From contig CAJUMZ010000020.1 in the NCBI GenBank assembly GCA_910587665.1, positions 1-57,990 of the forward strand: a stretch of DNA of 57,990 nt, written 5' to 3'. Both the position numbers and the translations under genes were made by a program. Of this stretch, positions 7,104 through 15,765 are shown piece after piece; within the stretch, counting starts at the first letter, position 1; the number at the start of each line of letters is the position of its first letter. This DNA comes from an uncultured Muribaculum sp. Its GTDB lineage: Bacteria > Bacteroidota > Bacteroidia > Bacteroidales > Muribaculaceae. The notes under the pieces are model-generated. The model was not told the DNA's origin. It saw nothing but the letters and a program-made list of their open reading frames with translations, and made no database searches.

Positions 7104-9761
7104 TCAGTTGCGCATTTTACGTTTTGTCCATTCTTCCGCCATTTTTCCGGAGGTGGATACCTGCGGGGTCTGAGGCTTCTGATTTACTATGGTCGATTGG
7201 CGGCGCACGTTGTCAATGACATAGTCGCTCAACTCTTTGAGGGTCACGTTGCCTTTCGACTCCTGGAGTTTTTTCAACACATAGTAAGTGAACAGACCAT
7301 GGTTTTTCTCCTTGTAAGGCATCGCTGTCTCCTGCCCTGATGCAGCGCTTAAAGTGAACATGTTGCCTTTCGGTGCGGTCGCTTTGGCTTTGATTGCCAC
7401 ACCACGTGCGGCGGTAAGCATTCCCCCTGCGCGGTTGCCTCCTGAGAAGCATGCGTCGAGGAATACCATCACCGAGCGTGCTCCCATGTCGGCAAGGTCG
7501 CTGTACAGGCGTGCGAGCGATATGCAGCTTTCCGACACCATCGCATCGCCGTCAACCGGAAGGAGGAATGCGTCTTTGGTGCCTTCATCTGGCATACCGT
7601 GGCCGGCATAGTAGAATACTACGTCAGCATTGCCGTCGACCGATTTTACCACATTGCGTATGTCGGCAATGGCGCGCAACATCTTTCCAAGGGTTGCATC
7701 CTTGTAGACACGGATATTCTCTTTCGGGATACCGAGGGTAAGGTTGCAATACTTGCTGAAAGTCTCGCCGTCGTTAAGCGCGGCTTCCACGCGGGGCACG
7801 TTGGAATATGACTCATTTGCGATAATTACGGCAAATGTCGACTCTGCGGGTTTGTTGTTGTACGGGATGTTTTCATCCACGTCGGAAGGCTTTGTCGAGG
7901 CGGTCGGCGCGGCTGCGATAGCAGATGAGCCGGATGATGCCGGTGTAATTGATATGCCGGCAAGGTCAACGGGGGGGATGTAATACTCGACGCCGTCGGT
8001 TTTATTATATGTATACTCTTTTCCATGGGGCGTCACGAAAGTGATTCCCGCTATCTTGACGTCATTATTTTCTATATAATACCTTGGGTTCTTGAAATGA
8101 ACGCCTTTCCAACTTGACTTGAACGCTTCCGCCTCACTGTTTTCGGCCGGCACGCTGAGATATATCGGTCCGTAGGTGGATTTGATCAGATAGGTCTCGT
8201 TGTCGGCGTCATAAGGCTCAAGCGTGAAGTCGGTGAGACGCAACTTCTTGCCGTAGGCAATCAGATACTCATCCTGAGCCTTTCGTGACAGTCGTTCATA
8301 TTCCTGTCGCAAGGTAAGCTCGTTGACACGTTTGGTGTAGTCGTCGTTTTTCTCAAACTCACCTTTCTTGGCCCATTCGTTAAGATGTTTCTCGACATAG
8401 CTTTTGGCGAAGTCGGAGTAGAGCGGAGCGTTGCTCTTTATCATGTCGGCGCCGTTTTTGCCTGATCCGGCAAAGTTGGGCGCGTCACCGGCGTTTGCCG
8501 TGATAAGTCCGGGCATGCTCTTTTCTGCCACCGGCGCGTCGCCAAGGGCACGTATACGGGTGTTTATGTTGTCGAATTTCTCTTTATTTCCAAGACATCC
8601 GTAACTTACGGCGAGGGCTTTAAGATACTTTAGAGAGGTAGGATCATTTGCCACTACCTCCTCAAGCTTCATAGAGGCGGCATCAAAGAAAGTGTCAGAC
8701 TGACGGCTGTTTTTCTTTGCCGCTTTTTCATCTTCCTCATATATCGCCTTGTTGTAGAAATCGACACCAAGGTTGTAATAGCAAAGGGCTATGTGACGGG
8801 CAATGCCGAGATTGTCGGGGCGCAGCTCTTCAAGCTTGCGATATACGTCAAGCGCCTTTTGGTATTCTTGCTGGTCCTCATACAGCTTGCCTTGTATGTT
8901 GAGCAGCTGTTCGTCGAATGGTTTCTGGAAAAGAGCCTTGTCAAGGAACGGTTGCAGAAGCTCGGAATGACCTCCGTCGATACATCCCTGAATCGCAATC
9001 AGCATGAGATTGTAATTGTCGGGATAAAGGGAGATTCCCTCACCCATTGTCTTTACCGCTTTTTCATACTTGCCTGTATTTATACATGCCTGACCAAGAA
9101 ACAGATATATCTGTTCGCGTGATTTCTCTTCTCCGGTCGACAGGTAGCGGTCAAAGTAGTCGATCGCCTTGTTGAAGTCCTTGGCGTTGTAGGCTCCCGA
9201 GGCCGCGATGTACACGATCGCGGGGTAGGCGGTGTTACGGGGAAATTCCTCTCCCTTGAAAGCGTCCATCATGTGGGTGTCGACAAAAGCCTGTGCAAAC
9301 TGGGTGAGCATAGCCTGATCCCCGATGCCTGAATAGTAAAACGCGCCGGCCTCAAGATCCTTGTTGATGTCACGCAACATGCTCTTGCACTGGTCCCATT
9401 TAGGTGAGTCTTTAGGCGCGAGCTTCATTGCGTCGAGACATGTGCTGTAGCAGTCAAAGGCCGTAGCATAGATTTCCTTTTCGGGCTTGTTTTCGTATTT
9501 CTGCCATTTAAGATGCTTGTAAAGGTCGGCGGCTTTCTGCACGGTATTGTCAATGGCAGCCTGTTTTAGACTGTCACTGTCGCCGAGCGATACACCCTGC
9601 ATCATTGTATTGTCAGGGATAAGCCCCCCGATATTCATCATGCCGGGGTCGGCTGTAAGCGAAGGAGTCATAGGCGCGTCGTCGTTGACAGCGAGGAGCG
9701 ATGTGGCCGCTCCTGCTGTCAATAACGCTGCAATGTTAAATTTAATCCAGTTTATGTTCAT
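7104..9761 (-). CDS. Exported TPR-caspase (peptidase family C14)
   Basis: An 885-residue protein with an N-terminal signal peptide (ending near SLLAVNDD), TPR-like helices over residues ~60-420, a middle module at ~454-590, a serine/alanine/threonine-rich linker, and a C-terminal caspase domain at ~640-875. Both members of the catalytic dyad are present: His721 in YYAGHG and Cys771 in LDACFSG. Caspase-like peptidases of clan CD cleave after acidic or basic residues; specificity cannot be read here. The middle module is homologous to residues ~335-465 of the neighbouring propeller protein. Export of a caspase with TPR repeats suggests a task in the periplasm or at the surface rather than cytoplasmic cell death. 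The gene overlaps no neighbour but is only two bases from the DUF4384 gene. Confidence 0.88.
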   Translation of the reverse strand: MNINWIKFNIAALLTAGAATSLLAVNDDAPMTPSLTADPGMMNIGGLIPDNTMMQGVSLGDSDSLKQAAIDNTVQKAADLYKHLKWQKYENKPEKEIYATAFDCYSTCLDAMKLAPKDSPKWDQCKSMLRDINKDLEAGAFYYSGIGDQAMLTQFAQAFVDTHMMDAFKGEEFPRNTAYPAIVYIAASGAYNAKDFNKAIDYFDRYLSTGEEKSREQIYLFLGQACINTGKYEKAVKTMGEGISLYPDNYNLMLIAIQGCIDGGHSELLQPFLDKALFQKPFDEQLLNIQGKLYEDQQEYQKALDVYRKLEELRPDNLGIARHIALCYYNLGVDFYNKAIYEEDEKAAKKNSRQSDTFFDAASMKLEEVVANDPTSLKYLKALAVSYGCLGNKEKFDNINTRIRALGDAPVAEKSMPGLITANAGDAPNFAGSGKNGADMIKSNAPLYSDFAKSYVEKHLNEWAKKGEFEKNDDYTKRVNELTLRQEYERLSRKAQDEYLIAYGKKLRLTDFTLEPYDADNETYLIKSTYGPIYLSVPAENSEAEAFKSSWKGVHFKNPRYYIENNDVKIAGITFVTPHGKEYTYNKTDGVEYYIPPVDLAGISITPASSGSSAIAAAPTASTKPSDVDENIPYNNKPAESTFAVIIANESYSNVPRVEAALNDGETFSKYCNLTLGIPKENIRVYKDATLGKMLRAIADIRNVVKSVDGNADVVFYYAGHGMPDEGTKDAFLLPVDGDAMVSESCISLARLYSDLADMGARSVMVFLDACFSGGNRAGGMLTAARGVAIKAKATAPKGNMFTLSAASGQETAMPYKEKNHGLFTYYVLKKLQESKGNVTLKELSDYVIDNVRRQSTIVNQKPQTPQVSTSGKMAEEWTKRKMRN

Positions 9762-9800
9762 TTGATTAGTATAGTATAAAGATTTATCTCAGAAGACAGA

Positions 9801-11906
9801 TTAAAATGCGTCGATAAACGTAAACTCGGTGGTGATGCGGCGGAACTCGCCTCCCTTGCCTTCCGATACGGTTATATAGTAATTGTAATCCGACTTCATG
9901 TTTTTGAGATTTTCAACATTCTTTTCAAGATAATCCTTTACACCGACGGCACGGATGAAAGCGAGCTGCTCGTTTTGCTTGATGCCGTCTTTGGTGTTCA
10001 CGCTGATGCCTGTAAGCTGACCGTTCTGATATACAGGCTCGTTTTCAAAGTCGCCGTATGCGCCGTCGTATGCAATGCCGCGAACGATGGGAGATGCGTC
10101 AGCAGTACCTGAAATCTTCACGTTGAGCTTCTTGCCATCTTTCATATATTGTGACAGGTCATTCTCAAACGCCTGCTTTACAATGGATAGCATTGACTTT
10201 GCTGCTCCCGACTCTTCTACATGATACTTGCCGGGGGCAAAATCCTCGTGTACCGAGAAATCAGGCTCAACCTGATAAGAGAATTTAACCACGTAGTTAA
10301 GTATCTTTTCACCGTTGGCATCAAAGTCTGACACGACGCGGGAATCTACAGTGATGTTGGTATGGTCGGAGATTACATTCTGCATCTTTGCCTCTTCGAT
10401 GACCTTCTGCTTGATTTCCTGAAGGCGCATTTCCTCCATCTGCTGTTGCTGGATGATCTCGATTGACACTACATTGTCGTCACCGTCGATAAATGAAAGA
10501 GGCTTGCGGTCAAGATTGTCATATATATAAGTCTCGCCGTCGTTGCGGTTGTAGATCTTGGCATAGATAATCTCGAAGTTGTCATTGTCCATCACACCAT
10601 ACTTGACATCCTTGAATTCAAGGGCGTCGGGGGAGGTGAATGTAGTCACTTTTTCCTCAGGCACGGGGATGTAGATCGTAGGCATGTTGGTGAAGCCAAC
10701 GGCGAGTATGCTGTTGCTGCGGTCATATTTACCGAGGCTTACTTCAGCCATTGAAAGGGGATCGCCTGCAAGGTTGGTGGATATTTCTTCTTCAAAAAGC
10801 TTGCGCTGCTTTGCCCTGGATTCGTCGGTGACACGGGCGCGGTACTCTTCCATGGTTTCACCCGGCATCATCTTCATCCACTCTTCCATTCGGAGATTTA
10901 CCTCGTCGGAGATGAGTTTTGCATAATAAGGCTCGAGCTTTGACATGCGCTTTGCGTTGATGGCGTTTGCCGAGTTATAGGAAAGAAGCGTGTTTTTCCT
11001 GCTGTCGGGGATAAACATGATGTCAGACATCTCTCCGTCGGGCACGTCGATAAAGTCGCGGTCAGTGTCGTCAAGAAGGTTGATGATAGTGATGATGTTT
11101 GGAGAAGTGGCTATGGCAATATACTTTCCGTCAAAGTTATAAGCGCAGGAAAGGGCATTGCCAAGTTCATCTATAGTCTTTTTAATGAGAAAATTGCGGG
11201 TGTCGTAAATGTTAAGGACTCCGTCGTTGGTGACAACGGCAAACTCGGTGTTGTCATCGTTAAATACCATATCATTTACTCCTACGCCGAAATCCCACTC
11301 TTTGCGGAGCTTTTTCTCCTCATAATTGTAGACCGCGACTTTTGACCCGTCGGTCACGGCAAGATAATATCCGTTGCTGCTCATGAGCATGCCGGTTACT
11401 GTAAAGGGTGCGGGTATAGATCCTACTTCCTGAAACCTCTTACCTTCAAATATATGTATGCCGGTTTCCGAGGCTATGATCATATTTCTGGCGTCAGGGG
11501 TATAAAGCACGGCTGTAGGATTGCCGATTTTCTTATTTTTAAACTTGAAAATCTCGTTGTCGACTGTCGTCAGGTCGAAGATTGCCGCCTGCGGTTTCTT
11601 GTTGTCCTTGCTCAGCACCATAAAGTTAATGCCGGCGGGGTTGATCACGATATCATCAATTATATTTTTCTTGGATAGTGTGATAATATTGCTTTTACGG
11701 CAGGTAAACAGGCTGTTGTTGTCAAAACCGTAAATTGCCAGAGAATATTTTGCAAGTCCTTTCGGGGTATGTACCTGAGGGAACTTGTACTCGCTTCGCG
11801 GAGTGTTCTTTTGTTGGGTTGGGGCGTCATCGGCTGAAGCGGTGATCGGAGCTCCCAGCAACAATGACATTAGTAATGCCTCTGTGAGTATTCTTCTTGA
11901 TAGCAT
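9801..11906 (-). CDS. Exported beta-propeller protein with OmpA-like C-terminal region
   Basis: A 701-residue protein with signal peptide ending ASADD. Residues ~40-330 contain repeated strands of a WD40-like propeller (PDARNMIIASETGIHIFEG, NDDNTEFAVVTNDGVLNIYD, FDGKYIAIATSPNIITI). Residues ~335-465 form a module also found in the adjacent caspase (EEWMKMMPGETMEEYRARV, then IYIPVPEE and GETYIYDN). The last ~110 residues (KISGTADASP near 597, NEQLAFIRAVGVKDYLEKN near 645) resemble an OmpA-type peptidoglycan-binding fold with the N-x-x-L-x-x-x-RA signature. This suggests a periplasmic scaffold tethered to the cell wall. It is 39 bases from both flanking genes of the cluster. No catalytic motif is visible. 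Confidence 0.72.
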   Translation of the reverse strand: MLSRRILTEALLMSLLLGAPITASADDAPTQQKNTPRSEYKFPQVHTPKGLAKYSLAIYGFDNNSLFTCRKSNIITLSKKNIIDDIVINPAGINFMVLSKDNKKPQAAIFDLTTVDNEIFKFKNKKIGNPTAVLYTPDARNMIIASETGIHIFEGKRFQEVGSIPAPFTVTGMLMSSNGYYLAVTDGSKVAVYNYEEKKLRKEWDFGVGVNDMVFNDDNTEFAVVTNDGVLNIYDTRNFLIKKTIDELGNALSCAYNFDGKYIAIATSPNIITIINLLDDTDRDFIDVPDGEMSDIMFIPDSRKNTLLSYNSANAINAKRMSKLEPYYAKLISDEVNLRMEEWMKMMPGETMEEYRARVTDESRAKQRKLFEEEISTNLAGDPLSMAEVSLGKYDRSNSILAVGFTNMPTIYIPVPEEKVTTFTSPDALEFKDVKYGVMDNDNFEIIYAKIYNRNDGETYIYDNLDRKPLSFIDGDDNVVSIEIIQQQQMEEMRLQEIKQKVIEEAKMQNVISDHTNITVDSRVVSDFDANGEKILNYVVKFSYQVEPDFSVHEDFAPGKYHVEESGAAKSMLSIVKQAFENDLSQYMKDGKKLNVKISGTADASPIVRGIAYDGAYGDFENEPVYQNGQLTGISVNTKDGIKQNEQLAFIRAVGVKDYLEKNVENLKNMKSDYNYYITVSEGKGGEFRRITTEFTFIDAF

Positions 11907-11945
11907 AGCAAAATATGATAATATTGGTTAATAATTTATTCGTCG

Positions 11946-12788
11946 TCAGAGTGCCCTTAGATATACCGGGAGGTGGGTGTCGGAAGCTACGGTTGACCCT
12001 TCTTTCATGAGCGACTCGATATTTTCGATCAGCTCGTCGATGTCAAAGTAGCAGTGGGTCATGATGAGGATATGTTTTCCATCGGGTTTCAGCCCTTTTG
12101 ACTGGCTGCGCACAATCGATTGATCACTGAGCACCACATAGTTGCCGGTTGGCTGCCCAAGTTCCGAAATTTCAACCCGTTTTTCTTCCGGCATTATGCG
12201 TAATACATTGAAATATACCGGGAAGGAGAGTGTGTTTTCGAGCATGAATTTCAATCCGGAATCGTTGACCGATGCGTGAAGCAGGTTGACCGGAAAATCG
12301 GTGGTTTTAAGCTGTTCCGGATTTTTAAGGGCGTTATAGACGCTTACGCTTAATTTCTTAATGTCAACCTGAAGATTCTCCGCTTCAGGATCGTAGGTCT
12401 CCATCGAGCGTCTTACCAACCCTTTTTCCACATATACACGGTCATCGCCGTTGGTTGCCGATTTCCCGAAACGTATTTTGTCGTGAATCGCCGCGCGGTG
12501 GTCGGTTGCCTGATCCTTGGCATCGATCATTATACGGGTTGTGGTGAAACTGCCCTTTGACGTAGAGCGGAATATCTGAGAGTTCATTGAGTTTAGAATC
12601 TCGACACCGCTGTTGTCTCCGATATTGAACTGATCGGTGGCGTTGAGCTTCATGCCTTTTTCGATAGCGATAGACTTGCCTCCACGTTGCAGGGTGACGT
12701 TGCCGTAAAAGTCATACAATGAATACTGTGCGGCACCATTGAGCGCGACCGCAATCAGCAGCAATATTAACGTAGCAATCTTTTTCAT
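11946..12788 (-). CDS. Exported FecR-like protein
   Basis: A 280-residue exported protein with a signal peptide ending NGAAQ. Residues ~25-80 (GNVTLQRGGKSIAIEKGMKLN, then a GD turn and SGVEILN) follow the FecR pattern of a jelly-roll periplasmic domain. The second half (LENTLSFPVYFNVLRI, PTGNYVVLSDQSIV) resembles the DUF4384 type of beta domain seen in caspase neighbourhoods. Its start overlaps the stop of the CHASE2 gene by four bases, so the two are translationally coupled. FecR-like and CHASE2 domains occur together in other bacteria, often as one chain or as neighbours, which supports a joint sensory complex. Its ligand is unknown. Confidence 0.62.
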   Translation of the reverse strand: MKKIATLILLLIAVALNGAAQYSLYDFYGNVTLQRGGKSIAIEKGMKLNATDQFNIGDNSGVEILNSMNSQIFRSTSKGSFTTTRIMIDAKDQATDHRAAIHDKIRFGKSATNGDDRVYVEKGLVRRSMETYDPEAENLQVDIKKLSVSVYNALKNPEQLKTTDFPVNLLHASVNDSGLKFMLENTLSFPVYFNVLRIMPEEKRVEISELGQPTGNYVVLSDQSIVRSQSKGLKPDGKHILIMTHCYFDIDELIENIESLMKEGSTVASDTHLPVYLRAL

Positions 12789-13978
12789 CTGATATAAATG
12801 TTGTTGGCTGTTGATTTATCTGATTTTGTAAAGAATCCCGCTATCCATTTTATTATAGTGGTCATGCCTATCCATATGTCGCAGGCGAAGAGCCCGAAGG
12901 TAAGCATGAGCAGTGAATAGGAGAAGTTGATTATCACGTCATGCTCGATAAAGAAGTAATAACCGATTCTTATTGATAGATATAGCAGTGCTACCTGAAT
13001 TATTCTGAGCAATAACCCTTTGATGCCAAGGCTCAGCGAAAGGCTTAGGAGAACTACGAAAAAGCAACTGGTGAATGCTATTGCCCAGTTGGCATATTTG
13101 TGTAGTTGGTAGAAATAGCTCCCCGACAGGACTGTTGCCGTGGTATGGGCATGTATGAGCAGTCCGGGCATTGAGTTGGTCACAGGTGTGGAGTGTATGT
13201 CACCCGGATCGCCAATGGCTCCTATAAGGACTATCTTGTCACTCAATTCCTCGGCGTGGTCAATAAGATTGTCAGGGGTAAATGTCTTGAATATGCGTGA
13301 ATAATAGCGTATTGTCTCATAATTATTTCCCCGCTGCCTCAGTGTTTCGGTATTATGGGTATCGGTTGCGTTCATTTCACAGAGCGCCAGCGCAAATGAC
13401 GGAATGTCGCCACCTTCTTCCGCAGCGTAATTAGGGCGAAATTCTCGTATCGTGCGGTTGGTCTGCTGGGTGGGGAAGTTTATGGCTCCAACCGTTACTC
13501 CGCTGATCTGGTCAGTGAAATAAGTAGCTTCATCAATTGAAAATTTATTATTGGTGGTGTCGCTCTTTACTGACACTGCCATGACAAGGTTAGGGCAGCT
13601 TTTTACTGCATCGATCAACCTGTAGTCACCCTCTCTTGGCTCGGCAAAAAGCACGTCAAGCCCAACCGCCCTTGGCCCGCATAATGCCACGGTCTCCAAT
13701 ATCTCTGCGATACCGTCGCGGTCGCTTTCCGCGATGTCGATAATCACGATGTTGCTGTCAAGGGTGCTGACAAGGCGACTGTCGGCTACCTTATTGTAAA
13801 AGTCGTTTATGGTGAAGTCGTTACCATCTGATGATGACAGTAAAGATGCAGCCGAAAAAGAGAACGGTTGCATAAGTATGAATGACAAGGCAAACGCAAG
13901 AAGGGTTATTCCGAGCGCTTTAAGAATCCTTGGTTTCAGTTTTCCATTGTCGCCAATCAGTTTATGTGTGAACAGCAC
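12785..13978 (-). CDS. CHASE2-domain membrane sensor lacking an output domain
   Basis: A 397-residue membrane protein. One transmembrane helix lies near residues 20-45, an extracytoplasmic CHASE2 domain spans ~75-275 (IVIIDIAESD, PRAVGLDVLFAEP, KIVLIGAIGDPGDIHSTP, MPGLLIHAHTTATVL), and three more helices occupy ~290-375 before a short basic tail. CHASE2 is normally the sensor of adenylate cyclases, kinases or other enzymes, but here nothing follows the membrane part, so any output must be by protein contact. It is the first gene of the cluster, has its own -7 promoter motif 26 bases upstream, and overlaps the FecR-like gene by four bases. The stimulus is unknown. Confidence 0.82.
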   Translation of the reverse strand: MLFTHKLIGDNGKLKPRILKALGITLLAFALSFILMQPFSFSAASLLSSSDGNDFTINDFYNKVADSRLVSTLDSNIVIIDIAESDRDGIAEILETVALCGPRAVGLDVLFAEPREGDYRLIDAVKSCPNLVMAVSVKSDTTNNKFSIDEATYFTDQISGVTVGAINFPTQQTNRTIREFRPNYAAEEGGDIPSFALALCEMNATDTHNTETLRQRGNNYETIRYYSRIFKTFTPDNLIDHAEELSDKIVLIGAIGDPGDIHSTPVTNSMPGLLIHAHTTATVLSGSYFYQLHKYANWAIAFTSCFFVVLLSLSLSLGIKGLLLRIIQVALLYLSIRIGYYFFIEHDVIINFSYSLLMLTFGLFACDIWIGMTTIIKWIAGFFTKSDKSTANNIYIR

Positions 13979-14003
13979 TGTATTAGAACCTTATTGTACG
14001 TTG

Positions 14004-14011
14004 CAAATATA
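14004..14011 (-). promoter_or_regulatory. Putative promoter of the CHASE2-caspase cluster
   Basis: On the minus strand TATATTTG fits the -7 consensus TAnnTTTG, with transcription expected to start near 13997 and the first start codon at 13978. No good -33 TTTG is seen at the expected distance. The site lies just downstream of the leucine-operon terminator, so the cluster appears to be its own transcription unit. Confidence 0.45.
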
Positions 14012-14016
14012 ACAAA

Positions 14017-14068
14017 AATTTCCTAATGTAATGCTTTTTTTACTATAAAAGTGTTACATTAGGAAATT
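14017..14068 (-). terminator. Terminator of the leucine operon
   Basis: Arms at 14017-14034 and 14051-14068 pair over about 18 positions (15 perfect plus wobble pairs) around an A/T-rich loop. On the minus strand a TTTTTG run follows directly. It sits 22 bases beyond the leuB stop. Confidence 0.65.
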
Positions 14069-14089
14069 ATGTGATGGATTTATTTCAGG

Positions 14090-15151
14090 TCAATAGGAGC
14101 GGATAAAATCCACTATCCACGCTCCAACGTCGTTTGTGCCGTATTTTTTACCGTTTGTTCCTTTTATATCGGGGGTTGATACACCCGCGTCAAGCGAGGC
14201 ATTGACAGCTTCCCTTATTAGCGCCCCCTCATCCTTACAGTCAAAATATTCAAAAAGCATTGCCACCGAAAGTATCTGGGCGAGCGGATTGGCTATATTG
14301 AGTCCCTTTGCCTGAGGCCACGACCCGTGGATAGGTTCAAACACGGGGGTGCTTTCACCGGTCGAGGCGGATGGCAGGAGACCCATAGAGCCGGAAATTA
14401 CAGAGCCTTCATCGGTGAGAATGTCGCCGAAAGTGTTTTCGGTGACCATGACATCAAAGAAGCGTGGTTCCTGAATCATGCGCATTGCAGCATTGTCGAC
14501 ATACATGTAGTCGGTCGTCACCTCCGGATACTCTTTTTCAAGTTCCTGCGCCACTTTACGCCAGAGTCTTGAAGAGGCAAGCACATTGGCTTTGTCAACC
14601 ACTGTAAGGTGGCGGCGGCGACGCAACGCGTAGTCGTAGGCAACGCGGAGTATACGCTCTACTTCCTTGCGGGTATAGTGGTTAGTGTCGTAGGCACGGT
14701 TGTCATCTTCATATTTTTCGCCGAAATACATACCCCCGGTAAGCTCGCGGATACAGATGAAGTCCACGTCCGATACGATTTCTTCCTTTAGGGGGGACTT
14801 GTCAAGCAGGCAGGGGAAGGTGGTTACGGGGCGTATGTTGGCAAACAGTCCGAGCTTCTTGCGCATTGCGAGCAATCCTTGCTCAGGGCGCACCTTGGCA
14901 TTGGGGTCGTTGTCATATTTAGGGTCTCCCACGGCAGAGAAAAGCACCGCGTCGTTTTCTTTGCAGAGCTTCAGCGTCTCCGGCGGAAACGGATCGCCCA
15001 CGCGGTCAATTGCGTCGGCTCCTACTATGCCGTAATTGAAAGTGACCGTATGCCCGAATTTTTCACATACCGCATTCATCACGTCTACGCCCTGTACTGA
15101 AATTTCAGGTCCGATGCCGTCGCCCGGTAATACTGCTATATTGAAGTGCAT
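14090..15151 (-). CDS. leuB: 3-isopropylmalate dehydrogenase
   Basis: The cytoplasmic NAD-dependent enzyme oxidises and decarboxylates 3-isopropylmalate to 4-methyl-2-oxopentanoate in leucine synthesis. The 353-residue protein shows the N-terminal LPGDGIGPEI motif, the substrate-binding RELTGGMYFGE region and the NTFGDILTDE metal/NAD signature, with HGSWPQAKG and NPLAQILS near the end. Length is typical. It is the last gene of leuA-leuC-leuD-leuB, 11 bases after leuD, and is followed by a hairpin terminator. Nothing unusual is visible. Confidence 0.96.
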   Translation of the reverse strand: MHFNIAVLPGDGIGPEISVQGVDVMNAVCEKFGHTVTFNYGIVGADAIDRVGDPFPPETLKLCKENDAVLFSAVGDPKYDNDPNAKVRPEQGLLAMRKKLGLFANIRPVTTFPCLLDKSPLKEEIVSDVDFICIRELTGGMYFGEKYEDDNRAYDTNHYTRKEVERILRVAYDYALRRRRHLTVVDKANVLASSRLWRKVAQELEKEYPEVTTDYMYVDNAAMRMIQEPRFFDVMVTENTFGDILTDEGSVISGSMGLLPSASTGESTPVFEPIHGSWPQAKGLNIANPLAQILSVAMLFEYFDCKDEGALIREAVNASLDAGVSTPDIKGTNGKKYGTNDVGAWIVDFIRSY

Positions 15152-15162
15152 GATCTTTATGA

Positions 15163-15759
15163 TTAATAGGTTATACTATTTGATTCCCACTGCTCTATCT
15201 CATCCTTCTTTGACAGGAGATACTCTATGTCATCGATGCCGTTGAGAAGGCAATGCTTTTTATAGGGGTTTATGTCAAAACTCTCGCTTTTACCGGTGGC
15301 AAGGTTGGTTATGGTCTGCGCCGGCAGGTCAACCTTGATTTGGGTTTCGGGGTTGCCGTGAATCGACTCAAAGAGTTCTGAAAGAAACTGTTCGCTGACC
15401 ACTACCGGCAGCACGAAGTTGTTCAGCTCGTTGTTTTTATGGATATCGGCAAAGAAGCTTGACACAACTACGCGGAATCCGTAGTCGTGGATTGCCCAGG
15501 CGGCGTGTTCGCGGCTTGACCCACATCCGAAATTCTTTCCGGCTACAAGTATGCAGCCTGAATATGCGGGATTATTCAACGTAAATTCCTTGACCGGATT
15601 GCCCTCGGAGTCATAGCGCCAGTCGCGAAAGAGATTATCGCCGAATCCTTCCCGTGAGGTGGCTTTCAGAAAGCGGGCGGGAATGATCTGGTCGGTATCT
15701 ATGTTTTCCACCGGGAGCGGCACCGCACACGATGTTATTACAGTGATCTTCTTGTCCAT
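15163..15759 (-). CDS. leuD: 3-isopropylmalate dehydratase small subunit
   Basis: The small subunit of isopropylmalate isomerase joins LeuC to convert 2-isopropylmalate to 3-isopropylmalate through an aconitase-like mechanism. At 198 residues it matches the usual size. IDTDQIIPARFLK near the N-terminus, GKNFGCGSSREHA (the swivel-domain signature that carries substrate-binding residues) and FRVVVSSFFADI are all present. It lies six bases downstream of leuC and 11 bases upstream of leuB, so the four genes form one tight operon in the order of the pathway's first three steps. Confidence 0.96.
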   Translation of the reverse strand: MDKKITVITSCAVPLPVENIDTDQIIPARFLKATSREGFGDNLFRDWRYDSEGNPVKEFTLNNPAYSGCILVAGKNFGCGSSREHAAWAIHDYGFRVVVSSFFADIHKNNELNNFVLPVVVSEQFLSELFESIHGNPETQIKVDLPAQTITNLATGKSESFDINPYKKHCLLNGIDDIEYLLSKKDEIEQWESNSITY

Positions 15760-15765
15760 AGCTGA

